Source of the DNA: Chrysemys picta bellii
Taxonomy: Eukaryota > Chordata > Testudines > Emydidae
DNA length: 64,000 nucleotides
Direction: 5' to 3'
Assembly (NCBI RefSeq): GCF_011386835.1
Contig: NC_088796.1
Location: 33,435,011-33,499,010, forward strand
The notes under the pieces are model-generated. The model made no database searches. It was given only the letters and a program-made list of their open reading frames with translations, and had not been told where the DNA came from. The translations under genes were made by a program, and so were the position numbers. Shown piece after piece: positions 12,855-25,415 of this stretch; the first letter of the stretch is position 1, and each line of letters opens with the position of its first letter.

Positions 12855-13258
12855 ATGTGTTAATGTATTTATTAGTGGCCTGGAAAAGGGGGTGAGCAGT
12901 GAGTGGCAACTTTGCATCGGAGATCAAATTATTTAGGGTAGTACAATGTGGGGAAAACTACAAGGCTATTCTGAAGGACTAAATGAATTGGCAATATGAT
13001 GGCAGTTGAAATCAGTGTGGACTAAAAGCAAAGTTATGCATGCTGAAGGGAATAATTTTAATTACTCATACACCTGACTGGGTTGTAAATTAACTATCAA
13101 CTCACAAAAAAGATCCAAGCAGCATTTCTGACAGTTCAATCAAGATGTCTGTTCAAAGGTTCAGCAGCAATGAAAACAGCAAACTAATGTTAAATGTTAG
13201 TGAATACGGAATGGAATAGAGAAAAATACAAAAATATTACAGTGCTAGAGATCTTGAC
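12855..13258 (+). mobile_element. Old CR1 LINE fragment (RT region)
   Basis: A decayed reverse transcriptase segment. The order gtggcctggaaaagggggtg, then a degraded FADDTK region, then gatccaagcagcatttctga and caatcaagatgtctg matches CR1 coding order. It has many indels and no usable frame. It is directly followed by L2. Confidence 0.65.
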
Positions 13259-13261
13259 ATA

Positions 13262-13915
13262 TGCAATCTTCCCCACTTGCATCCATTCATAATGTTGCTG
13301 CAAAGATCATTTTCTTAGCTCTTTGCTTTGGCTGTTACCTCCTCTATTTGCAGCCTTCCACTGGCTCCCCCATTTCTATTATATCACACATAAGCTTCTT
13401 TTTCTTACCTTCAAGGCCCTCATGGCCTATCCCCACCCCACCCATCTTCTCGTTCAGTATCAAGAGGTCAGCTCCCACCTCCATTGTCACATGGTGCCAG
13501 CCTCCACTGCCCATGTGTTAATTTTCAAACAAACACCTTCATGCTTTCACCTGAGCTGCCTCTCATGCTTGGGAGGAACTCCCTGTAATCATCAGCAAAG
13601 CTTCTTTATTATTATTTTTAAAAACCCTTCTTAAAAATTTGCCTTTGCTATGATGCCTATGACAAAACTTAACAGTTAGGATGCTGGTGTGCTAAGACCA
13701 CTGCCTACATAACTGTCCAATATTGTCTCATTGTTTCCTTGCACTCACCTGTCTGTATCCATCTGTGGTCTCTTGTCTTAAATGGTAAACTCTTAGGGGC
13801 AGGGACTGTTTTTTGTTCAGTGTTTATACAGTGTGTGGCATAATGGATCCTGGTCCATAACTAGGGCTTCTGGGCTCTATTGTATTAAAAATATATAAAA
13901 TAAATAAATAAGGCT
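13262..13915 (+). mobile_element. L2 LINE 3' part
   Basis: Contains a decayed C-terminal reverse transcriptase region (cttccactggctcccc... corresponds to the LhWLP-type segment). The L2 3' UTR follows, with gtaaactcttaggggcaggg, tgtttatacagtgtgtggca and an aataaataaataa tail. Frames are broken. Confidence 0.7.
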
Positions 13916-14085
13916 TGCTTTCTCCATCAACAACTCACTGAGGCTTTTATTGTCATTAATAGGCTCTGAGGAGATTCTGAAGGTGTTTTAGCCCCATCTC
14001 CCTAGGATTTCAGTCTTGAAATCACCATCACTTGGGAAGTTCTGCGGGAAGGCTCATGCCCCACATGGCTATGGGCTGCTTGATG
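13916..14085. other. Short unassigned spacer
   Basis: Nothing recognised between the L2 tail and the hAT element. Confidence 0.4.
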
Positions 14086-14093
14086 TTCTAGCA

Positions 14094-14386
14094 CAGGAGT
14101 AGGCAACCTATGGCACACGAGCTGATTTTCAGTGGCACTCACACTGCCCGGGTCCTGACCACCGGTCCAGGGTTCTCTGCATTTTAATTTAATTTTAAAT
14201 GAAGTTTCTTAAACATTTTAAAAACCTTATTTACTTTACATACAACAATAATTTAGTTGTATATTATAGACTTAGAGAAAGAGACCTTCTAAGAATGTTA
14301 AAATGTATTACTGGCACACAAAACCTTAAATCAGAGTGAATAAATGAAGACTCGGCACACCACTTCTGAAAGGTTGCTGACCCCTG
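14094..14386. mobile_element. hAT-type MITE
   Basis: Ends are CAGGAGTAGGCAACCTATGG and (reverse) CAGGGGTCAGCAACCTTTCA. The 8-bp flanks TTCTAGCA (14086-14093) and TACTAGCA (14387-14394) match at 7 of 8 positions. Non-coding, 293 bp. Confidence 0.85.
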
Positions 14387-14394
14387 TACTAGCA

Positions 14395-15652
14395 TTTGGT
14401 AGGAAGGGGTTACCTGACTGGCCCAATCTCTCTCCAGGCTTTTGTTGAGTCCACAGAGGAGATAGGGTTTTGAGGGACTGCCTCCAGAAAAATGCAGTGC
14501 AGACCTTCTGTGCCATGTGACTAAAATATGCCAGAAGTTGCTAGAGGGCCTGGACTTTCACTGTCCAAGAATAAATAGAAGGGGGAAATAGGAGGCACTC
14601 AGTTTCCAGGTCTTTGAAACTCTGCTGGATTGCAAACAGTTGCACTTCTGTGTCTTGCACTTTTTATTTTAAAAAAGCTAAACTCAGAGGTGTTTAAAGC
14701 CTTTATTATTAATTTAAAGTACAAAAGGAAGTATCTGTGATGCCATCTATTTAGTTATAAAACTGGAATATTTCTCTTTAATGGTGTTGTCAAGGAGGTT
14801 TAGTGGCTTTCAATAGTGCTTTCTCCTCTGCCTAGTCCTTTTATAACTAATATTCCAAAATGATAAATCTAAATAAAGATGAACACATTAGTATTAATAA
14901 TCACATGTAAGAACTTTTATCTTTCACAATGGCTGTGATGAAGCTTTAAGTTTATAAGCCTGAAGAACTGAATTATTTTTCCCCTAAAACATTTGTTAAG
15001 AGTCCGACGAGCTTTTTAGCTATATCTCACAAACCACTGCCCATCCTCAGCAAGTACACATGTTGGGCATCTGAAAACCAGCCACAGCAGCACTCTAGCA
15101 GAATAGCGCTTTACCCACAGGAGAGAATTAACGAGAGTGCTAAGTGAGTTCCTCTCTGGAGCTCGCTTTGAAAAACGGTACTGCTTGGGTGCTGATTCTG
15201 ACTACCTTTCTGCAAAGGAAAACAGAAAATCAAATAAGGGAACAAGCAAAGCCAAAGGACAGGGGGAAAAAAAGGGGGGGGGGGGAGATGGTAAAAGAAA
15301 GATATGAGGAAGGGTGAAAGAAAGTAGTATGGGGTAATAAAAAGCAGCAGAAAGGTCAGAAATAATACTAGGGGTCCTAATATTTGTGTCTGATAGCATT
15401 CTCCTATCATGCATACAAAATTACATGGAAATCCAAAGGTTAGAGAAATGCTATCAAAACATGAATTCTTTTAGCCAAGGTAATTATCGCACAGAGAAAA
15501 AAATACAATGATATACTGCAAGTATTCTAATCAGGGACTCTCTAATTTGTAGACTATCTGGCCACAGAACTTTCTGATCCCCAAATCCAAATCACCCTTT
15601 ATCTCCCATTTTCACTTATCCAAATGAGCTAGCAAGCAGATGACCTGCCTCA
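14395..15652. other. Unique intronic sequence
   Basis: No gene or repeat recognised. It includes a purine-rich stretch with an A-then-G run near 15265-15286. Confidence 0.45.
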
Positions 15653-15945
15653 GGGTATGTCTACACTACCCGCCGGATAGGCGGGTAGCAATTGATCTAT
15701 TGGGGATCGATTTATCGCATGAAGTGTAGACGCGATAAATCGATCCCTGATCGCTCTCCTGTCGACTGCTGAACTCCACCTTGGCGAGAGGAGGAAGCAA
15801 AGTCGACAGGGGAGCCGCGGCAATCGACCCCACGCTATGTGGATGCGAGGTAAGTCAAACTAAGATGCGTCTACTTCAGCTACGCTAGTCTCATAGCTGA
15901 AGTTGCATATCTTAGGTTGATCCCGCCCCTAGTGTAGACCAGGCC
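15653..15945. mobile_element. PIF/Harbinger-type MITE with internal palindrome
   Basis: Ends GGGTATGTCTACACTACC and (reverse) GGCCTGGTCTACACTAGG. Flanks are TCA (15650-15652) and TTA (15946-15948), an eroded TTA duplication. Inside, gggatcgatttatcgc and gcgataaatcgatccc (about 15702-15748) form an inverted pair, so the transcript would be strongly structured. Confidence 0.78.
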
Positions 15946-15948
15946 TTA

Positions 15949-18562
15949 GTTCTGCAACTAGTCAGCTTCTTACCTCCACTCAAAGAAAAGGGTAGCAGAA
16001 GAGCTAGACAACTGCTGAACAGAGACCAATCTGATTCAGGAAATAGCAACTTTTATCCCCACCACTTTTTTTTAAACCCCTAGGTGAAAAAAAAAAAAGA
16101 CCGGCAAGTCTGCTATTGCTAAGCCTTAGAAATCATGTAAACACCTTTTAGAAAAAGAGTGAATTCCCATTAAAAATAAAATTAAGGGAAATCAAACATG
16201 AAAAACTGAAAAGGCAATAAAGAAGTTGGTGCTGGAAGATACAAGAAATCTGATTCTACATACTTCCTGAACATGCAACTGCCAATTATTTCAATGGACT
16301 TGAAAACTTCACGATTGCATTTAGTCTAGAAATGGTCAAACAACCATGTTGTGTATTTCTGTTATTTCCCTCTTACCTATTCCCTTGTTCCTCTGCACAA
16401 AGTCAGCAGGACTACAGAGCAGGCTCATTTGGGGTTTTTTGTGGTGGTAGGGTTGCGAGAGAGGACTATTTAATGTGCGTCTTGCTCTTCCTAAAATATA
16501 TTTCGATAAAATGAAGTTCCTGTAGGTGATCTATGCACAATCAGTGCCTCCAATTTAGTTCCAAGTGGAAAGGTGTCTACATCATCATTTAAAAAAAAAA
16601 TTGATATACTACTTGGGAATCTCTGAATAAAGGCCAGGACTCAAATGGTCTTTTCTAGTCTAAAGATGGCTGCCATAGAGCACAATGGAGACATTTTCTC
16701 AGAGAAGTGTACTTCTTACCAGCATGTTGATAGAAGATTTCAGTCTCCACGGCTCCACTGTCTTATTTCACAGGCACTAAATTCACACAATACTTTGCGT
16801 GACGTGCCAATTTCTGAATACCTGTATGAGTCACTACACTATAATCAGACAACCCTTCTATTACAAGAGCACAGATCATTCCATCCCCCATAAATTAGTT
16901 TTAACATTTGACCAGTTTAGACCCAGAGATAAACTTAATCCCCTTTTCCTCAATCTATGAATGAGAAAGGAAAATTTTCTTCTCAAAGGTCAGATTTACA
17001 AGCCATGTTCTTTATGCGTCTTTCACTCCTATTGCCACTTTTCTATTTCTTTGTGGGATATAATTTTCCAAACATCTGGATTTGTTCTTTCCTCCATAAT
17101 CTAATGAGCAATATTTTATGGGTTGTATATCATGTAGAAATACTGTATATTACTATAGTGTAACTGTCGTTACACATACCATACTGAAAGGAAAGTGGAT
17201 AAAAGAATGGGCATTTCTTAAAATGTTCTTTTTGGTTACCTGATTTTGTTTCATCTTTCTCATGACGAAAAGCAGTACCAGCAAAATCTACACATGTTGT
17301 ATGGTCTGTTTAAAAACTGCTCACCTCATGATCTAAACTTCTCTCACTAACAGATTATCTGATTAAAGGCTCCACTAGTAGATAAATTTATCTTGCCTAC
17401 AGGCGTGAATGAGAGTGTATCTGCAAACTTACAATAATGTTTATATACCGGTCTCCTTCACAGCTCAATTATCTACACCAAAGAAGGTTTTTAATAAATT
17501 CATCTGCCTTCTGTAGTTTGAAAGGGGAAAATCCCTAGATATCTCCAGTTTCTCACATAAGCCAGTAATTTAAAAGGGGTCTAATTAGAGTACACTTTGC
17601 TCCTGACAGAAGTACTCTGGAGAACTTGTCATATGGTACACCATGTTCTTTTTAAACTCTCTGAACAAGGTTCATTAGTTATTATTCTGCAAAGTTTGCA
17701 ACAAGTCTTGGCAAACCTACCATTCCACACTAGACCAGACATTTAGAATCCTAAAGAGTAAAGTTTGAGAAGTAGCCATTTTCAAGTTTTCAAGTCATAT
17801 TTAACATTTTATATTACTAACCCTTTTAATCTATATTATATTCAAGTCTTGCCTATTTTAACAAGATAAACAAAGGGGAATTTCTTTTTTTTTTTTTTTT
17901 TTAAGGGCACAATTTTGTTGACAGAGGCTATTTCATTCTGGGCCATTGGACTCTGTTCTAATTTATTAACTAATCCTTTACTGACAGTAATACGAGACAA
18001 TTATTAGAACCATAGCAAAAGAATACAGTTTCTACTGCTCAACTTTTTAGAGCACTCATGTATAGATGTACAAAATTTTATTTGCTAATAATACAATCAG
18101 TATAGTAATCCCTGTGTCATATATATTAGCAGTAAACTCACTTTTTCCACTTTTCATATCTGCTACATATGCCAGTAATGACAGACTAACTGCAGTAGAA
18201 GTGGTCAAGGGAATAAAATGAGACGTTTCTGCTAAAATGATAGGCAGTGAAATGGTTAATTTTGACATCTGTACTGACATCCTTAAGTTTTAGTATTAAT
18301 CATTCATTGAGCTGAATGGGCAGTTCACATCTGTCAGAGCTATTTTGAGCTCTCTGCAAATGAGGGAAGGCATCACTGCATTAGTTACATTCTAGTCACA
18401 TAATTCTGTGGCAACTGGTGGATATACAGGGGATGAGTAACCACAGAGGATCTCGTTCCTGATACATACTATGACTAGGGCTTTTAGAAAATGAAAGCAT
18501 ATAGTAAAGTTGTAAAGCTATCCAAATAAGCATTTTAGGGTAAATGTGCTCAACATGAATTA
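15949..18562. other. Unique AT-rich intronic sequence
   Basis: No exon or repeat family recognised. It contains an 18-base T run at 17885-17902. Confidence 0.45.
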
Positions 18563-18750
18563 CACCTCTACCTCGATATAACGCTGTCTTCGGGAGCCAA
18601 AAAATCTTACCGCGTTATAGGTTAAACCGCATTATATCAAACTTGCTTTGATCCACCAAAGTGCACAGCCCCGCCCCCACGGAGCACTGCTTTACCGCAT
18701 TATATCAGAATTTGTGTTATATCGGGTCGTGTTATATCAGGGTAGAGGTG
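18563..18750. mobile_element. Tigger/pogo-like MITE
   Basis: Terminal inverted repeats CACCTCTACCTCGATATAAC and (reverse) CACCTCTACCCTGATATAAC bound a 188-bp element. TA precedes it (18561-18562); the right TA is mutated to TC. Cut-and-paste pogo elements duplicate TA. Confidence 0.75.
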
Positions 18751-18991
18751 TCTATATTTCTATTTTTCTTGGTAATATAACTAGAGCTGGGAGAAATATT
18801 TCACAGTTAACACCTGACTACACAGAGCTATTCCTGAATTGCTATTCCTAATTAACTGTTCTTGGCTAACTCGGTGAGTGGACATACTTATTCTGGAATG
18901 GTAGTACCTTATTCCAAATTAGTGGATTAAGCTAATTTGGAACAAGGTATTCAGATTCCAGAGCATCCACCATGGAGTTAATCAGGAACAG

Positions 18992-19186
18992 AGTAGCAGC
19001 CGTGTTAGTCTGTATCCGCAAAAAGAAGAACAGGAGGACTTGTGGCACCTTAGAGACTAACAAATTTATTAGAGCATAAGCTTTCGTGGACTACAGCATC
19101 CGAAGAAGTGGGCTGTAGTCCACGAAAGCTTATGCTCTAATAAATTTGTTAGTCTCTAAGGTGCCACAAGTCCTCCTGTTCTTCTT
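18992..19186. mobile_element. Fold-back Penelope-type terminal repeat, copy 3
   Basis: The left arm starts agtagcagccgtgttagtct and runs to ctttcgtggactacag. The right arm is inverted, extends further inward (catccgaagaagtgggctgt) and ends in ttcttcttt. A perfect 14-bp duplication, TTAATCAGGAACAG, flanks it (18978-18991 and 19187-19200). As in copies 1 and 2, the right arm lacks the outermost 30-40 nt of the left arm. Confidence 0.78.
19096..19136 (+). ncRNA. Hammerhead-like motif, copy 3 (weak)
   Basis: CCGAAGA replaces the core CTGAAGA, so the conserved U is lost. A clean hairpin GTGGG/TCCAC with loop CTGTAG follows, then GAAAGC-TTAT-GCTC. The arrangement equals that of copy 1, but the core substitution predicts loss of activity. 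Confidence 0.22.
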
Positions 19187-19200
19187 TTAATCAGGAACAG

Positions 19201-19739
19201 TTAACCCAATTTAAATTCACATCCTATCTTAATCTGGATTAATTTTCTTGTGCAGACAAGCTCTCAGGGAAACAGGCTAAAAACATACCCTGGATTCGTG
19301 GAAAGCAAAGAAAATATATAATTTCAACTCTACTTCTGATTTTTCCATAAAAAGGCAGTTTTTTCAAGCAAAAACTACTATTCGTCTGATCAGATCTTTC
19401 TTTCCTTTTTTTGTGGAGACAGAAGGAAAAGAGAACCCCAGACCTGAACACCTTCGAAGTCTGGTGTAATTCAATCAGATGCAAACTTTTTGACTTGAAC
19501 CCATTTTATTTATTTTTCATCAGCATACAATACTGAGTTTTGTGATGACACTAGCTCTGGTAAAAAAGGAAAGCAAGATTTTTCCAGGGCTTCATTAAAA
19601 CTTGTCTTATTAACAAATTTCACAGAAAGACCGAGAATTACTATGTTATTTTGTAAAGTGCAAACACCATTGAATATTTCCCATTACACATCATGAACTT
19701 AGCAATCAGAAAACTGGTAATTTCCAATATTTAATTTGT
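19201..19739. other. Unique intronic sequence
   Basis: Nothing recognised. Confidence 0.4.
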
Positions 19740-20570
19740 ACCATAAACTTACTTACCCTTCTGTCACTATGGGTGCCTGTGAGTGGGCACCAGATATGAT
19801 TGTGATTCACCTCATGGAAAAAACTTTGGGAATTTGTAAAGGGTAGACAATGATCAGAGCTAAGAGGGACTTGGGGAAGATCCTGGAACTTTCCCCAGGA
19901 GTAAAAATTGCCTGGTCTGACAATGTAGGGTGTGGCAGGGAGATGTGAAGCCACCTTGGGTTAACAATGCTAGGAGGTACGTGAATAGGGAGGTGGCCAA
20001 ATTCATGGGGGCCATAATGGGTTGGTAATTTCACATCCAGAGATAGTATATGGGGCACCAGAATTATTCAGGGTGGAGGAGGTCTATCTGTCAAGACTTG
20101 GGAGTTAACATGTTTTTGGCCGATATTAAAGTAGTATTAGATACCTGGGTTCCCAGACAGATATGGGGGGAGGCAGCCAAGCTAATTACTGGCACTTTCT
20201 TCTGGCAAATGTCCAGTATAAGTACTCCATAGGGAAGTGATCAGTGATCAGATTAAATCCTTTACCAATCCATTTAAAGGTGCGGAAATGGAGGTGGAGC
20301 GCCTATGACTGATATGGCAGGGAGCCAACTCTCTCCTCCCTTATAGCCCCTCCCCCCCCGATAATGCTCATTCAAAGCATGAGGGATGGTGAGGTCCCAG
20401 CAGCAGGTTGGGGGAGGGCTCACGGAAGGCCCCCGGGTGTAAATATAGAAATGATTATAGAATTACTTGTACTGTACACTTCTATCTGCCTGGTACTCCC
20501 AGACATTTAAGAATAAAGTTGTGGCCTAATTAAATCACATCTAGTGTCTCTTGTCCTTCTTCTGGCATGA
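19740..20570 (+). repeat. Unassigned retroelement-like block
   Basis: A GC-richer, purine-rich stretch ending in a polyadenylation-like AATAAA (20512-20517), followed by a T-rich downstream region. It looks like a decayed retroelement or LTR end. No terminal repeat, target duplication or protein domain could be placed, so the family is unknown to me. Confidence 0.3.
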
Positions 20571-20582
20571 CCAGACAAGAGT

Positions 20583-20775
20583 CATTGTACAGGTAAGGCT
20601 GCTGGTATGCTGAAACCAATATTGACTTATTGTTTTCTTGTACTTGCCTGTCTGTCTATGTCAGTTGTCTTTTGTCATATACTTATATTATAAACTGTTT
20701 GGGGGCAGGGGCAGTCTTTTTTCTGTTTGTACAGCACCTAGCACAATGGTAATACAAATAATAAATAAAACACCA
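20583..20775 (+). mobile_element. L2 LINE 3' UTR fragment
   Basis: Segments ttgggggcaggggcagtctt and tgtttgtacagcacctagca, then aatacaaataataaataaaa, give the L2-type tail. Non-coding. Confidence 0.75.
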
Positions 20776-23388
20776 CCATCGGGGCTTCCAATAACTGGAG
20801 TGTGATCAACAGGGGCAAACATGTTCTCATCTTTCAGTCATATAAAAGATCGGCAGTTTGGAAAGGTCATGACTGGGACCTCCCAGGATGATAAAGAATT
20901 GCTACTGATCATACCTCAGGTTATGCAACTGCTGGGGGAAGTGCGTGCATACTGGTATAGCAGTGGATGTGTGTAAAGCAGGACATATATTTATAATTGT
21001 AGGCATAAATGTATACCTGTGAGTATACACCAGACAAAACCAGACAACCTTTTCCCAGAGGGGAAAACTTAGAATCCAGATAGACATTCAGTGAATTTCA
21101 GTCCACAAGATCACCAGCACATTCCTGTAGTCTAGACCATGGTGATGAACTTGGGATTTGGCTCAATGTGATCAATGAATGCCAGAACAACATAAAAAGG
21201 GGCTGATAATACAGCAACAGTAGTAGTATTAACAGGAAACACTTCAATGGTTTTTTTTTTAAACTCTTGTTTTGAAAAAACTTCTGGCTAGTAAATGCCT
21301 TCCTTGCCTGGGAAGTTTCAGCTCAGTTCATGCAGCAATACTAAAGTCAATCAATAAGGTTGTGAAGACTGCAGAACAGCAGGAACAAGATGTAAAACAG
21401 ACACTAAACTAATAATGTAATTCTTTCCATTACTATTTTTATATATTTAAAATGATGAGTGTCCTTTTACAGGACTTTCTACATTGACTACGAAGACATG
21501 TTTGGTTACTACTTACCAAATTAAACTCATTTCTATTCTCAAAAATCAATCTTGTCCAACAAATTCCATATTAATTAATGCTATTATCTGTTAGCAATTT
21601 TCTTTACGCTGTTATGACACATCTATTCCATCATAATGAGATTATGTAAAACATGTATTCTGTTTATCTAAATAACAAAACTTCAATTGCTGTTTAGAAG
21701 TTGTACTGCTGTTTGCCAGTGATTTTTCTAAATATTCATGACTAAGTCACCACTCAGAATGAAGATTCTTTCTGCAATTAAAAAAGTTTAACTATTTTAA
21801 GTAACTTATAGAATTAGCGTGATTCAGAAAGTTTGTTGATAAAGCACATTTAACTGTTTAACAATACTGAACAGTTGATTACAGAAAGACATGTCAGTGC
21901 ACACACGGCAGCCAGATAAATTATGCACATCTGGATTACTTCTGGCAAAAAACACAGCTAAGTGTCTAAAGCCAAGATTACCAATCTGTCACTAACAAGA
22001 TGTACATTTATTTAAAAAACGTCAAGGATTCAGTCATATTTTCTATTTCTTCATAAACTTTCCAACTCTGCATAAGGCAGCAAACAGGTGACAAAATGCA
22101 TTGCTCAAATAGCCAAAGGCTGTATAAACAGAAAGAATTGTGACCTTCTCACACATATAGTAGAATATTCATAATTTGAAGTCAACTGTACTGTTCATTA
22201 GTATGGTACATTAAAAATCTAGTATCAAAAATGATGTGTGATCAACATTTTAACAGAGCCAACCTCAAAATTTAGGTGAAGAGAGTGAATAAATCAGAAT
22301 CAAAGAAATTACCAGAGAAAAGTTACCACCATAATCTAACTCGTAGTAGCAAATGTTTACTTTTATACATAATTTGACATAGGAAATAATGTCTTCCCAT
22401 GTCTGATACTCATGGGCAAAATCAAAGTAACCAATATTAGTGGTAGATGAAACCCATGGCATTAGGCAGTTGCCCCATGATGGCTGTTTCCTCAAACAAG
22501 TTGGTGGATTTAATCCAAGTCCTAACTCAGATGGTATTTGCAGTCTTATCACATAGACCAAAGATTGGCATAGACAATGTAGTCCCTTCTCAGCCACATA
22601 GGATGGTTCAACCAAATTTACAACATGTTGACAGTACAGCATGGAAGTCTGCATTATCACTACCTAGACTGTAGCTATTCATGCATTTATCCATAGGTTT
22701 CAGTCTCCTGAACTCCTACTCTGGTAACTTTTATAAGCACTATATTCGGTTTTTTATTTATTTATTTTTTAAGGTACCGAGGTAGTTAAGACTTTGCATC
22801 TACTGCAGTCTCTGCCATATGCAAGATTGGCAGCGAAGTCTTTGTAAGTACCATCTCTGAATGTCTCTTTAGCTGGAACTTGCAAAACTGAATTTGAAGG
22901 CTACTTTAATATTTTAATAGGTTTTACTGCTAAATTTCCCTCTCCAGCCAAATGTTTAACAATCCTTTCCTTTATCTAGTTTCACGTCACTGCTCTCAAT
23001 AACTTCTTACCGGGACAATTCCACTGTCTCTCTGCCAAACAAATGCCCTTTAGATAAGGGAAGACATTTTATTCCTTATTCTCTTCATTCTATACATATT
23101 TATTTGTCTCCCTTTTCTTTTGTAAATTCTTCAGTCATTTACTGACAGTTAATGAAAGGAGAGCCCCTAAAAAAAAGTAGAGTTTAACTCCACCTTACTT
23201 TTTCTGTCAAAAAATAGTAACCCTCTAAATTTAAAACCACACAATTTAAAAAATAGCATATAAAATATTCATAAGTTACCATAAAATATAGTTCTAAGAC
23301 TGCTCAGTAAATCTACAGTATGTAATTTATCTTGAAATTTAAGTACAAAACTGAAAACTGAATATTAATGCAATGAGTTTAATTTAAT
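20776..23388. other. Intronic sequence with one longer orphan frame
   Basis: Mostly unique. At 22265-22660 (minus) an open frame of 131 codons exists with no recognisable domain, no clear start context and no homologue known to me. It may be chance or part of a decayed repeat. Confidence 0.35.
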
Positions 23389-23604
23389 GTTTGTTTTTGT
23401 CAGATTCTTTTCCTTTCAAGTGAGTGGTGTTTTATGAATGAAAAATATGCACAGATTTTCATACGATAATGTTGTGTCGATGGGTAGAAAACCAGCTGCC
23501 TGCTCTTTTTTTCTGACTTTATTTTTAGTTAAATGACAGTTAACTTTGCATAACTTAGTAATACAAAACTCTTAATGACTTACTCATACCCATAAGCTAA
23601 AAGT
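23389..23604 (+). repeat. Left arm of an unassigned inverted pair
   Basis: About 205-215 bp that reappear, inverted and with few differences, at 25416-25613. Shared landmarks are gattcttttcctttcaag, gtggtgttttatgaatgaaa, tttctgactttatttttagt and tttgcataacttagtaat. The sequence is AT-rich and non-coding and belongs to no family I know. Confidence 0.85.
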
Positions 23605-25415
23605 CATCATTTAAAGACCAACATGGACAGACAGATAACGTAAGAGAAAGTCTTTATAAATGAAAGTGGTATGAGCTAACACTTCCTTTAGGGACCAATA
23701 GTTACATTAAAAAAAGTCAGAGCTGTTTTTCTCATAGTGGCAATGAGCAATAGCCAAAAATCCCTCCAGAGCAATCTATACAAACAAATCATTCAGAAGA
23801 ATACATGCTAAAACATCTCTGTGGTTAAAAGCCTTTACACTTTTTGAACCATTCAAACTAGTCCTGTATACAACTAATTATATGCAAGTTTATAGCAACC
23901 CCTATATTAAGGCTGCCCAACACTTTCCTTTTTTTCCAAACCTTTTTTGAGACGCTCAAAGAGTTCCATTATCGGCAGCAGACAAACCCTGAGGCCAGAA
24001 AAGTGCCTTTTCTTTATCCTACGAAATTCCAAATTGCCATATACCTGTTGTGGTTGGCATTCTTCAAGAAAATTTAGGCAAAATGTCAAAATAATAGCTG
24101 AAAATGAACATTCTAAAGAGCAAGGCAAATGCCCAGGCTAAATCAGTGACGGCAGCATATCCCTGTACTGGGAATGCTGGGAGCTGATGGTGAACCTGTA
24201 GGGACAAGAGCTTGGAGAGAACCAAGCTAGGCTATGCTGACGCCATAGCCCTGACCCAACACCTGGCCTCAGTATCCCATATCTCTGCTCAGGGCCTTCA
24301 AATGAAGTCCATAATTTCCCAGGGTGAGGAGGACAGCTGGTTCCCCTGACCACACCCACTGGATAGGGCACATACCAGCAGTCCATCCCCTCTCTGAGCT
24401 AAAAGCTAATGTAGTCAACCCTGTATATGCACAGTATTGAAGGCTCAGGATACAACACTGCTGCATGATGTGGCGATTGCTCTAGTTTCACACAACAGAA
24501 TTTATTTTCACCTTTTTCCTTTTAAAAAGGACACAAAATAAACTATTTTAAAAGTATGTAATTTTGTAAGTTAATTAGATTGGAAAAGCCAAAACTTAAA
24601 AGTTAAGAAATGACAGATTTACAGTTGCCTTGCGACTTTTTTTTTTATTTTTTATTTGCCTCTTTGTGCTTATACATTATGATACATATCTTCAATTACA
24701 TGATCACACACTATTTTTTCCACAGGACCACTGTCATTCACATTGGATTGATGGTTAAAGGAGTAGAATTAAATTTACACAGGGAATCTGACATTTCCCA
24801 ACATTCAAATGCTTAATATTACAACCAAAATAGCTTTCTCTTAACAAAGTTTTTTGTAACACGTTTATAATAACTCACTCACTGTACCATAATGTTAGTA
24901 TACAATTGCATGATGCATCCATATCACGTTCTGATTTACCTACGTTTTTAATGTCGATTTTTAATATTTATTTGCTATGTATATGAATCTAATTACGTGA
25001 AATGGATCGTAGTATTTATTCCTTATTACTCCAGCCTTTGTACTTCAAAATTAAACGCTGCAAAAGTTCATACCACCAAAATCCTTGGCGTGATCTATAG
25101 AGAGTAGTCAATTGTTAAAGGTGAGGCACCTTTTTTTCCTCTCCTCTCCATAAACCTCAATAGGACAGCTTTGGACTTTAGGCTAAAGTTATTCGGGACA
25201 GATCAACTAGTGTAAATGGGCATAGCTCCATTAACTACACTGATTTACATAAAGTGAGGACCGGGCTCATTTATTTTTTTCCCCTCAATAACTCTCTCAT
25301 AATTCCTTGTTGAAGGAATTTTCTTGCTAACAAAGATAGTCCAAAATACAATGTTTATCCAGAGCATTTAATGTCCAGTGCAAAATCAATATAGGTAAGA
25401 GGCCTCAACAATCAA
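23605..25415. other. Spacer between the inverted arms
   Basis: 1.8 kb without a recognised gene. The part 24130-24480 is GC-richer and may be a repeat remnant. No transposase-like frame was seen. Confidence 0.35.

Noticed and set aside
5919..19186. tRNA genes or tRNA-derived SINE heads in the fold-back repeats
   Set aside because: The tagccgtgttagtctg segment is only vaguely like an A box and no B box follows at the usual distance.
24905..24950. Minus-strand codons resembling the DMDA motif of the last ARL15 exon
   Set aside because: Only four residues match; the flanking codons diverge at once and no splice acceptor or terminal stop fits.
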